A DNA stretch of 52,822 nucleotides, from assembly GCA_913009635.1 (NCBI GenBank), contig CAJVXI010000003.1:1-52822 (forward strand). Reading direction: 5' to 3'. Origin of the DNA: an uncultured bacterium (GTDB lineage Bacteria > Patescibacteriota > Minisyncoccia > UBA6257 > UBA9933). Under the pieces are notes generated by a model that did no database searches, was not told the origin of the DNA, and was given only the letters and a program-made list of their open reading frames with translations. Shown in pieces: positions 10,018 through 18,785 of this stretch. Numbering within the stretch: the stretch's first letter is position 1; each line of letters opens with the position of its first letter. The position numbers were made by a program, and so were the translations under genes.

Positions 10018-10251
10018 ATGTATTACGTTTACAGCTTACAATGCAAAGATGGCTATTATGTTGGATGTGCCAATGATTTAAAAGATAGAATTAATCGACA
10101 CAGAAAAGGACAAATTCCGGCTACAAAAAATAGATTGCCAATAAAATTAGATTTTTATTTTGCAACCAAAGACAAATACAAAGCATACGAATTTGAAAAA
10201 TACCTCAAATCAGGAAGTGGTAGAGCGTTTATTAAAAAACATTTAATATAA
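10018..10251 (+). CDS. Single-domain GIY-YIG nuclease family protein
   Basis: MYYVYSLQCKDGYYVGCANDLKDRINRH...KYLKSGSGRAFIKKHL. Confidence 0.85.
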   Translation: MYYVYSLQCKDGYYVGCANDLKDRINRHRKGQIPATKNRLPIKLDFYFATKDKYKAYEFEKYLKSGSGRAFIKKHLI

Positions 10252-10473
10252 AAGTTTTATTGAATGTGGTCCACCTATTCAAAAAATTTCGTTTATTAAG
10301 AAAAATAAGTTATAATCTAGAAATAAAAAATCTAAACCTATGATTAGAATTAAAATTGAAAAAATATTAAAAATTTAACATCAACAAATCAACAAAAATT
10401 AACCATATAAACCGTTATTTACAATTAAAAGGTCGAAAATTATTATAAATCCATACATTATAAATCCACACAA

Positions 10474-10842
10474 ATGATTAATAAAACATATCTTTGGCTT
10501 AGTATTATTGCGATTATCCTTATTGCCGGCGGAATTTATTGGTATTCTCAGCAAACATCAATAGACCAAGAATTAACGAATGAAGTAGAAACTCTTTCGG
10601 AAGATATTGCTGATATTGAAGAAATCAATCAAGATACAAGATTAAAAAATCTTGATGAAGATTTATCGGCAATTAGCGGAGAAGAACCAGGCGCGGTAAA
10701 TATAAATTCAATTATTAGCCTGGAAAGCGAACTAAACGATGAATTAGAAAGTTTTTCCGACGAATTATCGAATCTTGACGGATTTGACAGTGACGCGTCA
10801 TTAAATAATCTTGATAGCGATCTTTCCGGCGTTTCTCAATAA
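10474..10842 (+). CDS. Membrane-anchored acidic protein of unknown function
   Basis: N-terminal TM segment followed by repeated NLDxDLS-type acidic repeats. Confidence 0.6.
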   Translation: MINKTYLWLSIIAIILIAGGIYWYSQQTSIDQELTNEVETLSEDIADIEEINQDTRLKNLDEDLSAISGEEPGAVNINSIISLESELNDELESFSDELSNLDGFDSDASLNNLDSDLSGVSQ

Positions 10843-10884
10843 TAACTTATACTTAATAATATAATTATTAATTTAATTTAAATT

Positions 10885-11751
10885 ATGAAACAACCAAATA
10901 AATTTATTATTTCTTTTACTGTCTGCGCTCTTTTAATGGGGCTTATGACCAATATTGGGTCAGCTCAAACATTAAGACAAAAAGACGCGACCGCAAAAGC
11001 AAAATATCAACAAGCCAAACAAACATACACGAAAGAAGTCAACTTTTATAAAAGCAGCCGTCAAAATCTTATTAATGCCAGAGCTAAATACAGACAATTT
11101 AAAAACGCAGAAAATAAAACCGCTCTTGAAGATACGGCAAGAGAATTTATTAAAACAACAATCTCTGTAATGATTAGTCGATTAGAAACAATTAGAACAA
11201 AAGCCGAACATATTCGCGGTATTTCTGAATCAGAAAGACAAACTATTTTAGCGGAAATTAACGAAGATATTAACTGGCTTAAAGAAAGACAGCCAAAAAT
11301 TGACAACGCGACGCCAACTCAAATAAAAGAAGAAGCTAAAATTATTAGAAGTTATTGGAAAAATATTAAAGTAAAAATCAAAAAAGAAACCGGTCAAATT
11401 TTAGCGGCCAGAATTACTTTTGTAATTACAAAAGCCGAAAACTTCTCTACGAAGATTGCTTCAAAAATTGATGAATTAAACGCCGCCGGGAAAGACACGT
11501 CTCAATTAGAAATTCTACTTGACGATTTTAACCAAAAAATTGATTTAGCTAAAACAAAATATGAAGCAGCCAAAGAAAAATTCGCCGCTATCTCCAATTT
11601 AGCCGAATCCGACCAATTATTCCGTCAAGGACACCAATTTATCAAAGAAGCGCACTCCTATATCAAAGAAGCGTATCAAAAACTTAGAGAAATTGTTAAG
11701 GAAATAAAAAGTGTTAATACGTCCGCTGATATTCAATCAGACACCGAATAG
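10885..11751 (+). CDS. Secreted coiled-coil protein of unknown function
   Basis: Signal-peptide-like N-terminus; K/E/A-rich helices. Confidence 0.6.
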   Translation: MKQPNKFIISFTVCALLMGLMTNIGSAQTLRQKDATAKAKYQQAKQTYTKEVNFYKSSRQNLINARAKYRQFKNAENKTALEDTAREFIKTTISVMISRLETIRTKAEHIRGISESERQTILAEINEDINWLKERQPKIDNATPTQIKEEAKIIRSYWKNIKVKIKKETGQILAARITFVITKAENFSTKIASKIDELNAAGKDTSQLEILLDDFNQKIDLAKTKYEAAKEKFAAISNLAESDQLFRQGHQFIKEAHSYIKEAYQKLREIVKEIKSVNTSADIQSDTE

Positions 11752-11776
11752 TAATGAAAAAGTAAGTTTTATTATC

Positions 11777-11816
11777 AAACAAAGCACTGCCCTACAAAAG
11801 CAGTGTTTTGTTTTTT
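11777..11816 (+). terminator. Rho-independent terminator
   Basis: AAACAAAGCACTGC..GCAGTGTTTTGTTTTTT. Confidence 0.75.
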
Positions 11817-11873
11817 CAACGGCTAACACGCCTATTAGCCGTTGATTTTTTACGTTTCCCTAAATTCTATTTT

Positions 11874-12401
11874 CTAGATTCTAAATTCTAGTTTAACGTA
11901 CGCCACATCACTCGGAGACGAAGAATAAGAAATTTTCATTGTAGCCTTCTTAAAAGTTTGTTTGATTTTCTTGGCCAATCGTACGGCTGTTTGGTTTTCT
12001 GTTAAAGTAATTATTAAAGACGCTGATTGACGCTGATTTTTAGGCTGATTTATGCTGATCAACCTATCCATTGGATCACGCCCATAAGCTCTTTTACAAA
12101 AAGAGTTAATCAAATTAATTAATTCTTTGGAAATTTTCTGAGGAATATTGGTAATCTCAATCTGCCCTTCAAATTGTTTATTTTTTATCATTTTACAAGC
12201 CGGGCAAATAGCAAATTTTACCGGCAAATTCTCGCGAAGTTTTTTTAAATATCTAAGATTATGATGCCATGATTTTTTATAATAAACGGCATTACATTCC
12301 CGACAAAAAACCAAACCAAGTTTTCCTTTTGGAATTTCATGTTCTTCTGTTCTAGGCGCAAATAATTCAGTTTTCCCGGACTTAGAAATATTCTTTCTCA
12401 T
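11874..12401 (-). CDS. BCAM0308-like zinc-ribbon protein
   Basis: CRECNAVYYKKSWH ... CPACKMIKNKQFEGQIEI ... AVRLAKKI. Confidence 0.6.
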   Translation of the reverse strand: MRKNISKSGKTELFAPRTEEHEIPKGKLGLVFCRECNAVYYKKSWHHNLRYLKKLRENLPVKFAICPACKMIKNKQFEGQIEITNIPQKISKELINLINSFCKRAYGRDPMDRLISINQPKNQRQSASLIITLTENQTAVRLAKKIKQTFKKATMKISYSSSPSDVAYVKLEFRI

Positions 12402-12404
12402 ATT

Positions 12405-13535
12405 TTATAAAATAGCATAAATAATTCCTCCTATAAAGACCAATAACAAGCCGTAAATAATAAATGGATTAACCTTTTTAAGAATAACTCCTCTATCTGC
12501 TTCTGTTTTCTTGGCTTTAAGCCACATTAAAATAATCAAAATCCCCGCCAAACCAACGAAAACTCCGCCAACAATCCCGACTAATTCCAAAAAACTCCGA
12601 AATCCGAGCAAATACAAAAATAAAGGAAAAACAACAACAATTAATCCAATTAAAATTCGCGGAAATCTAAAATCATGCTCCAAGCTTTTTTTAGTATTCC
12701 GACCAATCATAATATAAGAACTAAACAAAGAAATTATTCCTAAAATTCCCAACAGCGTCAAAATTAACGATGGCAAACGCCCAACAAGACCGGAAACTGA
12801 ATCTTCGGAAACGGTTTCCGATAAACTGATAATTCCAAAAATAAACACCAAATAAATTAACATCGGAGTTAAACTTCCCAAAATAATGGGAATTTTTGAT
12901 TTTATTTGCGGCTGATTATTTTTTCTAAAATATCCAACCAGCGTTGGAATAGCTGTCCGTCCCGATAAAGAAAAAAGAATTGCCCCGTATGGCAAAAAAA
13001 CATAGCTAAAATTTAATAAAGGCGTTGAAAGCACTTGTTTAAAATTCGCCAATCCATAACAGAAAATAATAAAAATTACTGTCGCGGTACCGATAATAAT
13101 TAAAAACTCCGAAACCGCTAATCTATTAATTCCCAAAAAAACAGCTAAAGAGCCAAAGAGCCAAAAAATTAGAATTTTATAAAAATCAAATAAAACAATA
13201 TTGGGAAAAATTAAATTAAAAAAACTCACAGACAATACTAAATAAGCTGTTAATACAAAAATCATTCCAATAACAGTTATTAAAGTTGCCAACCGTCCGC
13301 CAAATTTTCCTAAATAAATTTCAGCATACCCCGGAAAACGATGGTTTTCTTTAGTACGAACAATAATATCCGCGTACATTAAATGAATCAAAGTAAAAAC
13401 CGCGCTAAAAATTATTAAATAAAATAAACCGGTAAAAATTCCGGCTTTTTCAAAAACATAGGGCAAGGCAAAAATCCCCGCGCCAATAATTGTCCCCGCC
13501 AACAAGCTCGCTGGCAGAATTATATTCCTGAACAT
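12405..13535 (-). CDS. Aromatic amino acid / amino acid permease family transporter
   Basis: ILPASLLAGTIIGAGIFALPYVFEKAG and multiple TM helices; start at MFRNII preferred. Confidence 0.8.
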   Translation of the reverse strand: MFRNIILPASLLAGTIIGAGIFALPYVFEKAGIFTGLFYLIIFSAVFTLIHLMYADIIVRTKENHRFPGYAEIYLGKFGGRLATLITVIGMIFVLTAYLVLSVSFFNLIFPNIVLFDFYKILIFWLFGSLAVFLGINRLAVSEFLIIIGTATVIFIIFCYGLANFKQVLSTPLLNFSYVFLPYGAILFSLSGRTAIPTLVGYFRKNNQPQIKSKIPIILGSLTPMLIYLVFIFGIISLSETVSEDSVSGLVGRLPSLILTLLGILGIISLFSSYIMIGRNTKKSLEHDFRFPRILIGLIVVVFPLFLYLLGFRSFLELVGIVGGVFVGLAGILIILMWLKAKKTEADRGVILKKVNPFIIYGLLLVFIGGIIYAIL

Positions 13536-13538
13536 ATA

Positions 13539-13678
13539 TAAATTCCAAACACCAAGCACCAAATAACAAATAAATTACAAATTCCAATTACCTAAATCCT
13601 AAACACGACGAGTTTCGGCTATTAGAATTTCGGTCATTGAATATTGTTTGAGATTTGGGATTTGTTATTTGAGATTTT
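13539..13678. repeat. Interspersed palindromic repeat, family B
   Basis: AAATTCCAAACACCAAGCACC...AAACACGACGAGTTTCGG...GAGATTTGGGATTTGTTATTTGAGATTT; related copies at 24264 and 40630. Confidence 0.75.
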
Positions 13679-13931
13679 ACGCTTCAAACACCTCGTCTCC
13701 TTCCCTTACTTTATCACTTACTTTAATACCAACTTCCTGACCCTTTTTGGCTTTATCAATGTCTTTATGATCATACTGCATTGAATCAATCTTTTGAGTA
13801 AAATCAACATTAGCGCCTTTAAAATGAACGGTTTCTCCAACCTTCATTGCTTTTTTGAATTTCACAATGGCTACTCCGATATTGCCAAAATAATGAGTAA
13901 CCTCGCCAATTGGTTTCTTTTCCATAATCAC
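13677..13931 (-). CDS. Translation elongation factor-like beta-barrel (EF-Tu domain 2-like) small protein
   Basis: IGEVTHYFGNIGVAIVKFKKAMKVGETVHFKG...GQEVGIKVSDKVREGDEV. Confidence 0.75.
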   Translation of the reverse strand: MIMEKKPIGEVTHYFGNIGVAIVKFKKAMKVGETVHFKGANVDFTQKIDSMQYDHKDIDKAKKGQEVGIKVSDKVREGDEVFEA

Positions 13932-14015
13932 TGACTTATGCTGACTTTACACTGACTTATACGGAAATAAACTTCTATATAGATCTGTGTCTAGTCCGTA
14001 TTAGTCTGTGCTATT
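13928..14015. repeat. Interspersed palindromic repeat, family F
   Basis: CACTGACTTATGCTGACTTTACACTGACTTATACGGA ... TCTGTGTCTAGTCCGTATTAGTCTGTG. Confidence 0.7.
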
Positions 14016-14594
14016 GCGACCTTTCTCTTTTTTAATTAATTCTATCACTTTCTCCACCAACTCTTTTGGATTTGAAGAATATACTATTTTCCCCGGACCT
14101 CGATGAGATTCAATAATTATCTTTTTCACTAAATCATCGGTTTCCCAAGAACCTTCTAAAATCCCGATTGGCTTTTGGTCTTCAAAAGCAATAGTGAATT
14201 CATTTAATGTTCCTAAACGACCGCATCCTACAATTACCGCGTCAGACGACCTAGTTAAAAGTAAATTTCTACCTGAATAATTAAAACCAGTATAAATAAT
14301 TAAGTCATGGTAGTCGGTCGGCAATTTATAATCCTGAATATGCTCTTTTTCGGTGGCAGCCGGTGAAAGCCCAATAACAATTCCCCCTTCGCTTTTAGCG
14401 CCTTTTGCCGCCCAAAGAGGAAAACCTGTTGTCGCGCCGTCAACTAAAACAGCGTCTTGTTTAATAATTTCCCTGCCTAATTCCTCGGCTAATCCACTGG
14501 CATCAGGTCCACAATGATCGGTTTCCGCCGCCCCAGAAATGCAGATTTTATATTTATAAGTTGTATGGCAAATATTGTTATCCATAATCAACAA
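14001..14594 (-). CDS. LOG-family / Rossmann-fold nucleotide-binding protein
   Basis: ICISGAAETDHCG ... GATTGFPLWAAKGAKSEGGIVIGLSPA ... VGCGRLGTLNEFTIAFEDQKPIGIL. Confidence 0.75.
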   Translation of the reverse strand: MLIMDNNICHTTYKYKICISGAAETDHCGPDASGLAEELGREIIKQDAVLVDGATTGFPLWAAKGAKSEGGIVIGLSPAATEKEHIQDYKLPTDYHDLIIYTGFNYSGRNLLLTRSSDAVIVGCGRLGTLNEFTIAFEDQKPIGILEGSWETDDLVKKIIIESHRGPGKIVYSSNPKELVEKVIELIKKEKGRNSTD

Positions 14595-14706
14595 GCCACT
14601 AGCGACTAGGGGTTAGCCACTAGGGTACATTAAAAAATTTTAACATAAAACAAATCAAAACCCTATACCCTAATCACTAGTGGCTAGTGGCTAGTGGCTA
14701 ATGGCT
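14592..14706. repeat. Interspersed palindromic repeat, family A, no cargo
   Basis: AGCCACTAGCGACTAGGGGTTAGCCACTAG ... CTAGTGGCTAGTGGCTAGTGGCTAATGGCT. Confidence 0.8.
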
Positions 14707-16093
14707 ATAAAATAACCTCATCATTCATTGAAGGAATATCAACTTCTATGGCAAATTCATCTTTTATTTTTTGAGCTAACGGTATCATCTGATCTCCTTC
14801 CCCTTGGACTATAAATACTTTTTTAAGTTTCGTTCTTTGCGGCTTAATCCAACTTAAAAGCTTTAATTTATCAGCATGAGCTGAATATCCTCCAATCGCC
14901 GCAACCCGGCATTTAACTTGAACTTTTTTTCCAAAAATTTTCACGAAATTTGTTGATGTAAGTCCACGCTTAATAGCCCTATTGCCGTCAAAAATCCTTC
15001 TTCCCAATGAACCCATTGCTTGATAACCAATAAACAAAATAGTGCTTTTAGGGTCAGGCAAGTAAAGACGTTCATGATGAATAATTCTTCCGCCCTGCGA
15101 CATTCCAGATCCGGCAATAATAACTTTTGGTGGCGCCACGTTTTTAATCTTCTTTGATTGTTCTGTTTTTAAGGTAAATTTCAAGCCGGGAAAATTAAAT
15201 ATTAAATCCCCTGATTTTGCCAGATTAATCGCCTCTTTATCAAAATATTCCGAATTGGAAGAATATTTTTTATAAACTTCGGTTAATTTAATAGCCAATG
15301 GACTGTCAATAAAAATTGGAACTTTAGGTATTCTTTTATTTTCCACCAAACTGTTTAATTCATATAAAAGATCCTGAGTTCTTTCCATGGCGAAAGCCGG
15401 AATCATTAATGTGCCACCAACTTTAAAAGTTTCCTCAATTAAATCCTCAAGCATATCCTTTCGTTTATTTAAATTTTCATGTATTCGATTTCCGTAAGTT
15501 GATTCAATTAAAACGTAATCAGCTTCCGGTAAACTTTCCGTGTCTTTAACTAAAGGAGTGGCAACATTCCCTAAATCTCCGGAAAAGATAACTTTTTTGC
15601 CTTCTTTATTGGAAACCCTAATAAAACTTGAACCAAGAATGTGTCCTGCATCAAAAAATTCAGCTTCTAAACCGTTAATTTTTATTTTCTGATGATAATC
15701 TATTCCCTTCCACAAACTCAGCGCACCTTGAACATCTTCGGTATTATAGATGGGCGCAAGGTTTTTCCTTTTAGCTTCCTTCCCTAAAATACCTTCTGAA
15801 TCAAGTAAAAGATACTCGGCAAATTCTTTTGTTGGTTTGGTTGAAAAAATCTGACCACGAAATCCGTCTTTATAGAGTTTAGGCAAACGGCCAATATGAT
15901 CGATATGAGCATGGGTAATTAGAACAACTTTGATTTCTTTTGGATTATAAGGAAATGGCTTAAAATTAAGTCGTTCACAAAAATTACTTCCTTGATATAA
16001 TCCACAATCAACTAATATCTTTGATTTTCCTTCTTCTATTAAATAATTAGCGCCAGTAACCGTCTTGGTCCCGCCATAAAAAATGAGCTTCAT
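14705..16093 (-). CDS. MBL-fold / beta-CASP RNA-processing exonuclease family
   Basis: LITHAHIDHIGRLPKL, SGDLGN, STYGNRIHE, GSGMSQGGRIIHH, YSAHAD. Confidence 0.9.
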   Translation of the reverse strand: MKLIFYGGTKTVTGANYLIEEGKSKILVDCGLYQGSNFCERLNFKPFPYNPKEIKVVLITHAHIDHIGRLPKLYKDGFRGQIFSTKPTKEFAEYLLLDSEGILGKEAKRKNLAPIYNTEDVQGALSLWKGIDYHQKIKINGLEAEFFDAGHILGSSFIRVSNKEGKKVIFSGDLGNVATPLVKDTESLPEADYVLIESTYGNRIHENLNKRKDMLEDLIEETFKVGGTLMIPAFAMERTQDLLYELNSLVENKRIPKVPIFIDSPLAIKLTEVYKKYSSNSEYFDKEAINLAKSGDLIFNFPGLKFTLKTEQSKKIKNVAPPKVIIAGSGMSQGGRIIHHERLYLPDPKSTILFIGYQAMGSLGRRIFDGNRAIKRGLTSTNFVKIFGKKVQVKCRVAAIGGYSAHADKLKLLSWIKPQRTKLKKVFIVQGEGDQMIPLAQKIKDEFAIEVDIPSMNDEVIL

Positions 16094-16167
16094 ATTGTTA
16101 TTCTAACACAATAATGTATAATAATTATATATACGAATTCTGATTTTTGAAACTAGCTTTTTTTAAC

Positions 16168-16196
16168 TTGACAAAAAATAAGAATTACGCTATAAT
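16168..16196 (+). promoter_or_regulatory. Exact-consensus sigma70-type promoter
   Basis: TTGACA (16168-16173), 17-nt spacer, TATAAT (16191-16196). Confidence 0.85.
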
Positions 16197-16328
16197 TAGC
16201 TTAACCTTAACAACTTAAAAATGGAGAGTTAATAAAATTCTGTAAACGCAGAAGTAAAAAGCATTATTACTTTATTCTTTTTTTAAATAAATTAAAGATG
16301 CTATCTAAAAAAAGGAGGTAATAAAATA

Positions 16329-16508
16329 ATGAGTGTTAAATTAGGAACTGACACAATAAGATGCAAAAATTGTGGCACCCTAAACACATCACAAACTCCT
16401 ACCTGTATTCACTGCGGAGAAAATCCTTTCAATGAACCTGTTTCTCTTCATACAAAAGAAGAAAAAAAGGGATGGAGAATAATCAAAAACATAGAAAGAC
16501 GTAATTAA
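16329..16508 (+). CDS. 59-aa zinc-ribbon protein
   Basis: MSVKLGTDTIRCKNCGTLNTSQTPTCIHCGENPF..., two CxxC pairs; AAAGGAGG Shine-Dalgarno upstream; followed by a terminator. Confidence 0.75.
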   Translation: MSVKLGTDTIRCKNCGTLNTSQTPTCIHCGENPFNEPVSLHTKEEKKGWRIIKNIERRN

Positions 16509-16523
16509 TCTATGATTTTCATT

Positions 16524-16560
16524 AAAGGGCTAGCTTATAAAGCTAAGCCCTTTTCTTTTA
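16524..16560 (+). terminator. Rho-independent terminator
   Basis: AAAGGGCTAGCTTATAAAGCTAAGCCCTTTTCTTTT. Confidence 0.75.
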
Positions 16561-16627
16561 CTTCTTTCGCAATTCAAAGAAAAATTTTTCGTGGAAATCG
16601 CTGGCGAGAAAAGAATTTTTCTTGTTC

Positions 16628-18028
16628 TTATTCCCCCTTAATAACTGCCAATGGTTTTAATCTAGCCACTTTTTTTGATAATCCTGCCTGATGAACCACT
16701 TCCACGACATTATCAACATCTTTATATGCCATAGGCGCTTCTTCAGCAACACCGCGCAAAGAATAACATTTTATTAAAATTCCTTTGTTTTCTAAATCTT
16801 TAATAACTTCTTTTCCAGATATAGTTTTAATTGCTTTATGACGCGACATTATACGCCCAGCACCATGACAGCTTGAAAAAAACGCCTGTTCGCTCTCTTT
16901 AGTTCCCTGTAAAATATAAGAAGCAGTTCCCATTGAACCTGGAATTAGAACTGGCTGACCCGGAAAAGCCCGCGTAGCGCCTTTTCTATGAACCAATAAA
17001 TCTCCTTCTAATTTGGCGATATTATGTGCGACATCATAAAGAACCGAAAGTCGTAAGTCGTTGGTCGTTGGTCGTTGGTTAGATAAAACCCTCTCCCAGC
17101 TCTGACGAATATAATGCGTAATCATTTGCCTATTTGCCCAGGCAAAATTTGCTCCGCAAGACATTGCCTTAAAATATCTTTGCCCTTCAGGAGAATTAAA
17201 AGGCGCGCAAGCCAATTCCCTGTCCAGCAACTTAATCCCGTATTTCGGCATCACTCGAAGCATCAAACGAATATAATCCGTAGCAATTTGATGCCCTAAG
17301 CCGCGCGAACCCGTATGAATCATTATAACCACATGGTCTTTATGTAAACCAAAAGTTTTAGCAACTTCATCGTCAAAAATCTCCTCAACTTTCTGAATTT
17401 CCAAAAAATGATTACCGCTTCCCAGTGTGCCAACTTGATCTCTGCCGCGTTTTTTGGCAGTATCAGAAACTTCTGAAACATCAGCCAATTCCAATTTACC
17501 GTTGGCCTCGCAATTTTTAATATCTTCTTCTTTACCGTAACCCTGTTTAACTATTTCTTGAGCTCCGTTTTCTAAAATCCTATCCAATTCTTTAATATCC
17601 AATTTCTTTAAATGGCCTTTGCCCAAGCCGGACGGAACAATTCTTTGAATTTCAGTTGCTAAATTATCAAGATTAGAGCTGATTTCGTTAACTGATAAAT
17701 TGGATTTCAATAAACGAACGCCGCAATTAATATCATAACCAACTGCTCCAGGCGAAATAATCCCATCTTCTTTTACTCGAGTAGCAAAAACTCCTCCAAT
17801 CGGCGAACCATAACCCTCATGAACGTCTGGCATTACCAAAGAATATTTTTCAATTCCAGGTAAAGCAGTTAAATTAACCAACTGCTCCAAACTTTTATCC
17901 TTAAAAACAGAATCCAGCATCTTTTCATCAACATAAATTCTTGCGGGAACACGCATATCTTTTCTGAACGACTTTGGAATCTCCCAAAGATAATTATTTA
18001 TTTTTGTAAGATTTTTCTTTTGAAGCAT
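16628..18028 (-). CDS. rtcB: RNA-splicing ligase RtcB
   Basis: MPDVHEGYGSPIGGVFAT, GAVGYDINCGVRLL, GTLGSGNHFLE, HTGSRGLGHQ, SCHGAGRIMSRHKA. Confidence 0.96.
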   Translation of the reverse strand: MLQKKNLTKINNYLWEIPKSFRKDMRVPARIYVDEKMLDSVFKDKSLEQLVNLTALPGIEKYSLVMPDVHEGYGSPIGGVFATRVKEDGIISPGAVGYDINCGVRLLKSNLSVNEISSNLDNLATEIQRIVPSGLGKGHLKKLDIKELDRILENGAQEIVKQGYGKEEDIKNCEANGKLELADVSEVSDTAKKRGRDQVGTLGSGNHFLEIQKVEEIFDDEVAKTFGLHKDHVVIMIHTGSRGLGHQIATDYIRLMLRVMPKYGIKLLDRELACAPFNSPEGQRYFKAMSCGANFAWANRQMITHYIRQSWERVLSNQRPTTNDLRLSVLYDVAHNIAKLEGDLLVHRKGATRAFPGQPVLIPGSMGTASYILQGTKESEQAFFSSCHGAGRIMSRHKAIKTISGKEVIKDLENKGILIKCYSLRGVAEEAPMAYKDVDNVVEVVHQAGLSKKVARLKPLAVIKGE

Positions 18029-18122
18029 AAAAAAATCACATTTGTTTTAATCTTTTTTTCAGCTTTTACCCTCTTCTCTCTTATTTTTTCTTTTATTTTT
18101 TTATCTTTTATCCTTTAAATGC

Positions 18123-18160
18123 CGCTCTAATAGATTAGAGCGCTCTAACCGATTAGAGCG
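18123..18160. promoter_or_regulatory. Two tandem 20-bp palindromes CGCTCTAA-N4-TTAGAGCG sharing CG
   Basis: 18123-18142 (N4 TAGA) and 18141-18160 (N4 CCGA). Confidence 0.8.
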
Positions 18161-18194
18161 TGCTTACAAACTTAACAACCCCTGCTTTTATATT

Positions 18195-18548
18195 TTATAC
18201 ACCTTTATACTTAGGAAATTTTGAAATTTTCTTTTTAGGTTTCTCCGGAAAACTACTGTATACTTTTTTCTTTCTTATTGGCTTTTTTAGTCCTTTTTTA
18301 ATAAAACTAATAGTATTATAATGAACATCGGCGATTTCGCTTATTTCCCGATAAGATAATCCTTGTTTTAATAAATAAAGTACAGAAAGTCGCTTTTCCA
18401 AAAGATTTAATTCCGGCGAAGAAAGTACACAGCCTAAAACAATATTTATATCGCTTGATGATTTTGCTTGATGAATTTCTTTAATTAACTCTTGCCAAAC
18501 TTTATCTATAAAATCTTTATCAAAATATTTTTTACTGGTTTTACCCAT
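18195..18548 (-). CDS. TrpR/YerC-like DNA-binding protein
   Basis: LLEKRLSVLYLLKQGLSYREISEIADVHYNTISFIKKGL, Trp-repressor-type helix-turn-helix. Confidence 0.8.
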   Translation of the reverse strand: MGKTSKKYFDKDFIDKVWQELIKEIHQAKSSSDINIVLGCVLSSPELNLLEKRLSVLYLLKQGLSYREISEIADVHYNTISFIKKGLKKPIRKKKVYSSFPEKPKKKISKFPKYKGV

Positions 18549-18623
18549 AATATTAAATAAATATTATATATATTAAAATATATTTATTAATATAAATTAT
18601 AACAAATAATGCCAATTTTATCC

Positions 18624-18661
18624 CGCTCTAACCCATTAGAGCGCTCTAATGTGTTAGAGCG
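18624..18661. promoter_or_regulatory. Second pair of tandem 20-bp palindromes CGCTCTAA-N4-TTAGAGCG
   Basis: 18624-18643 (N4 CCCA) and 18642-18661 (N4 TGTG). Confidence 0.8.
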
Positions 18662-18667
18662 CTCTTT

Positions 18668-18731
18668 ATATATATGTATGATATGCGTGTTTTTAAAATA
18701 TATATATGTATGATATGCGTGTTTTTAAAAA
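18668..18731. repeat. 32-bp direct repeat, 2 copies
   Basis: TATATATGTATGATATGCGTGTTTTTAAAA twice with 32-nt period. Confidence 0.85.
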
Positions 18732-18785
18732 TTATAAAATAAAAATAAAAAAGCAGCGCTGTGAAGCATTGCCTAAAATTGTTTA

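Noticed and set aside
18123-18661. Repeated palindromes as a CRISPR array
   Set aside because: Only two pairs flanking a gene, with 4-nt variable centres; fits operators or palindromic elements better.
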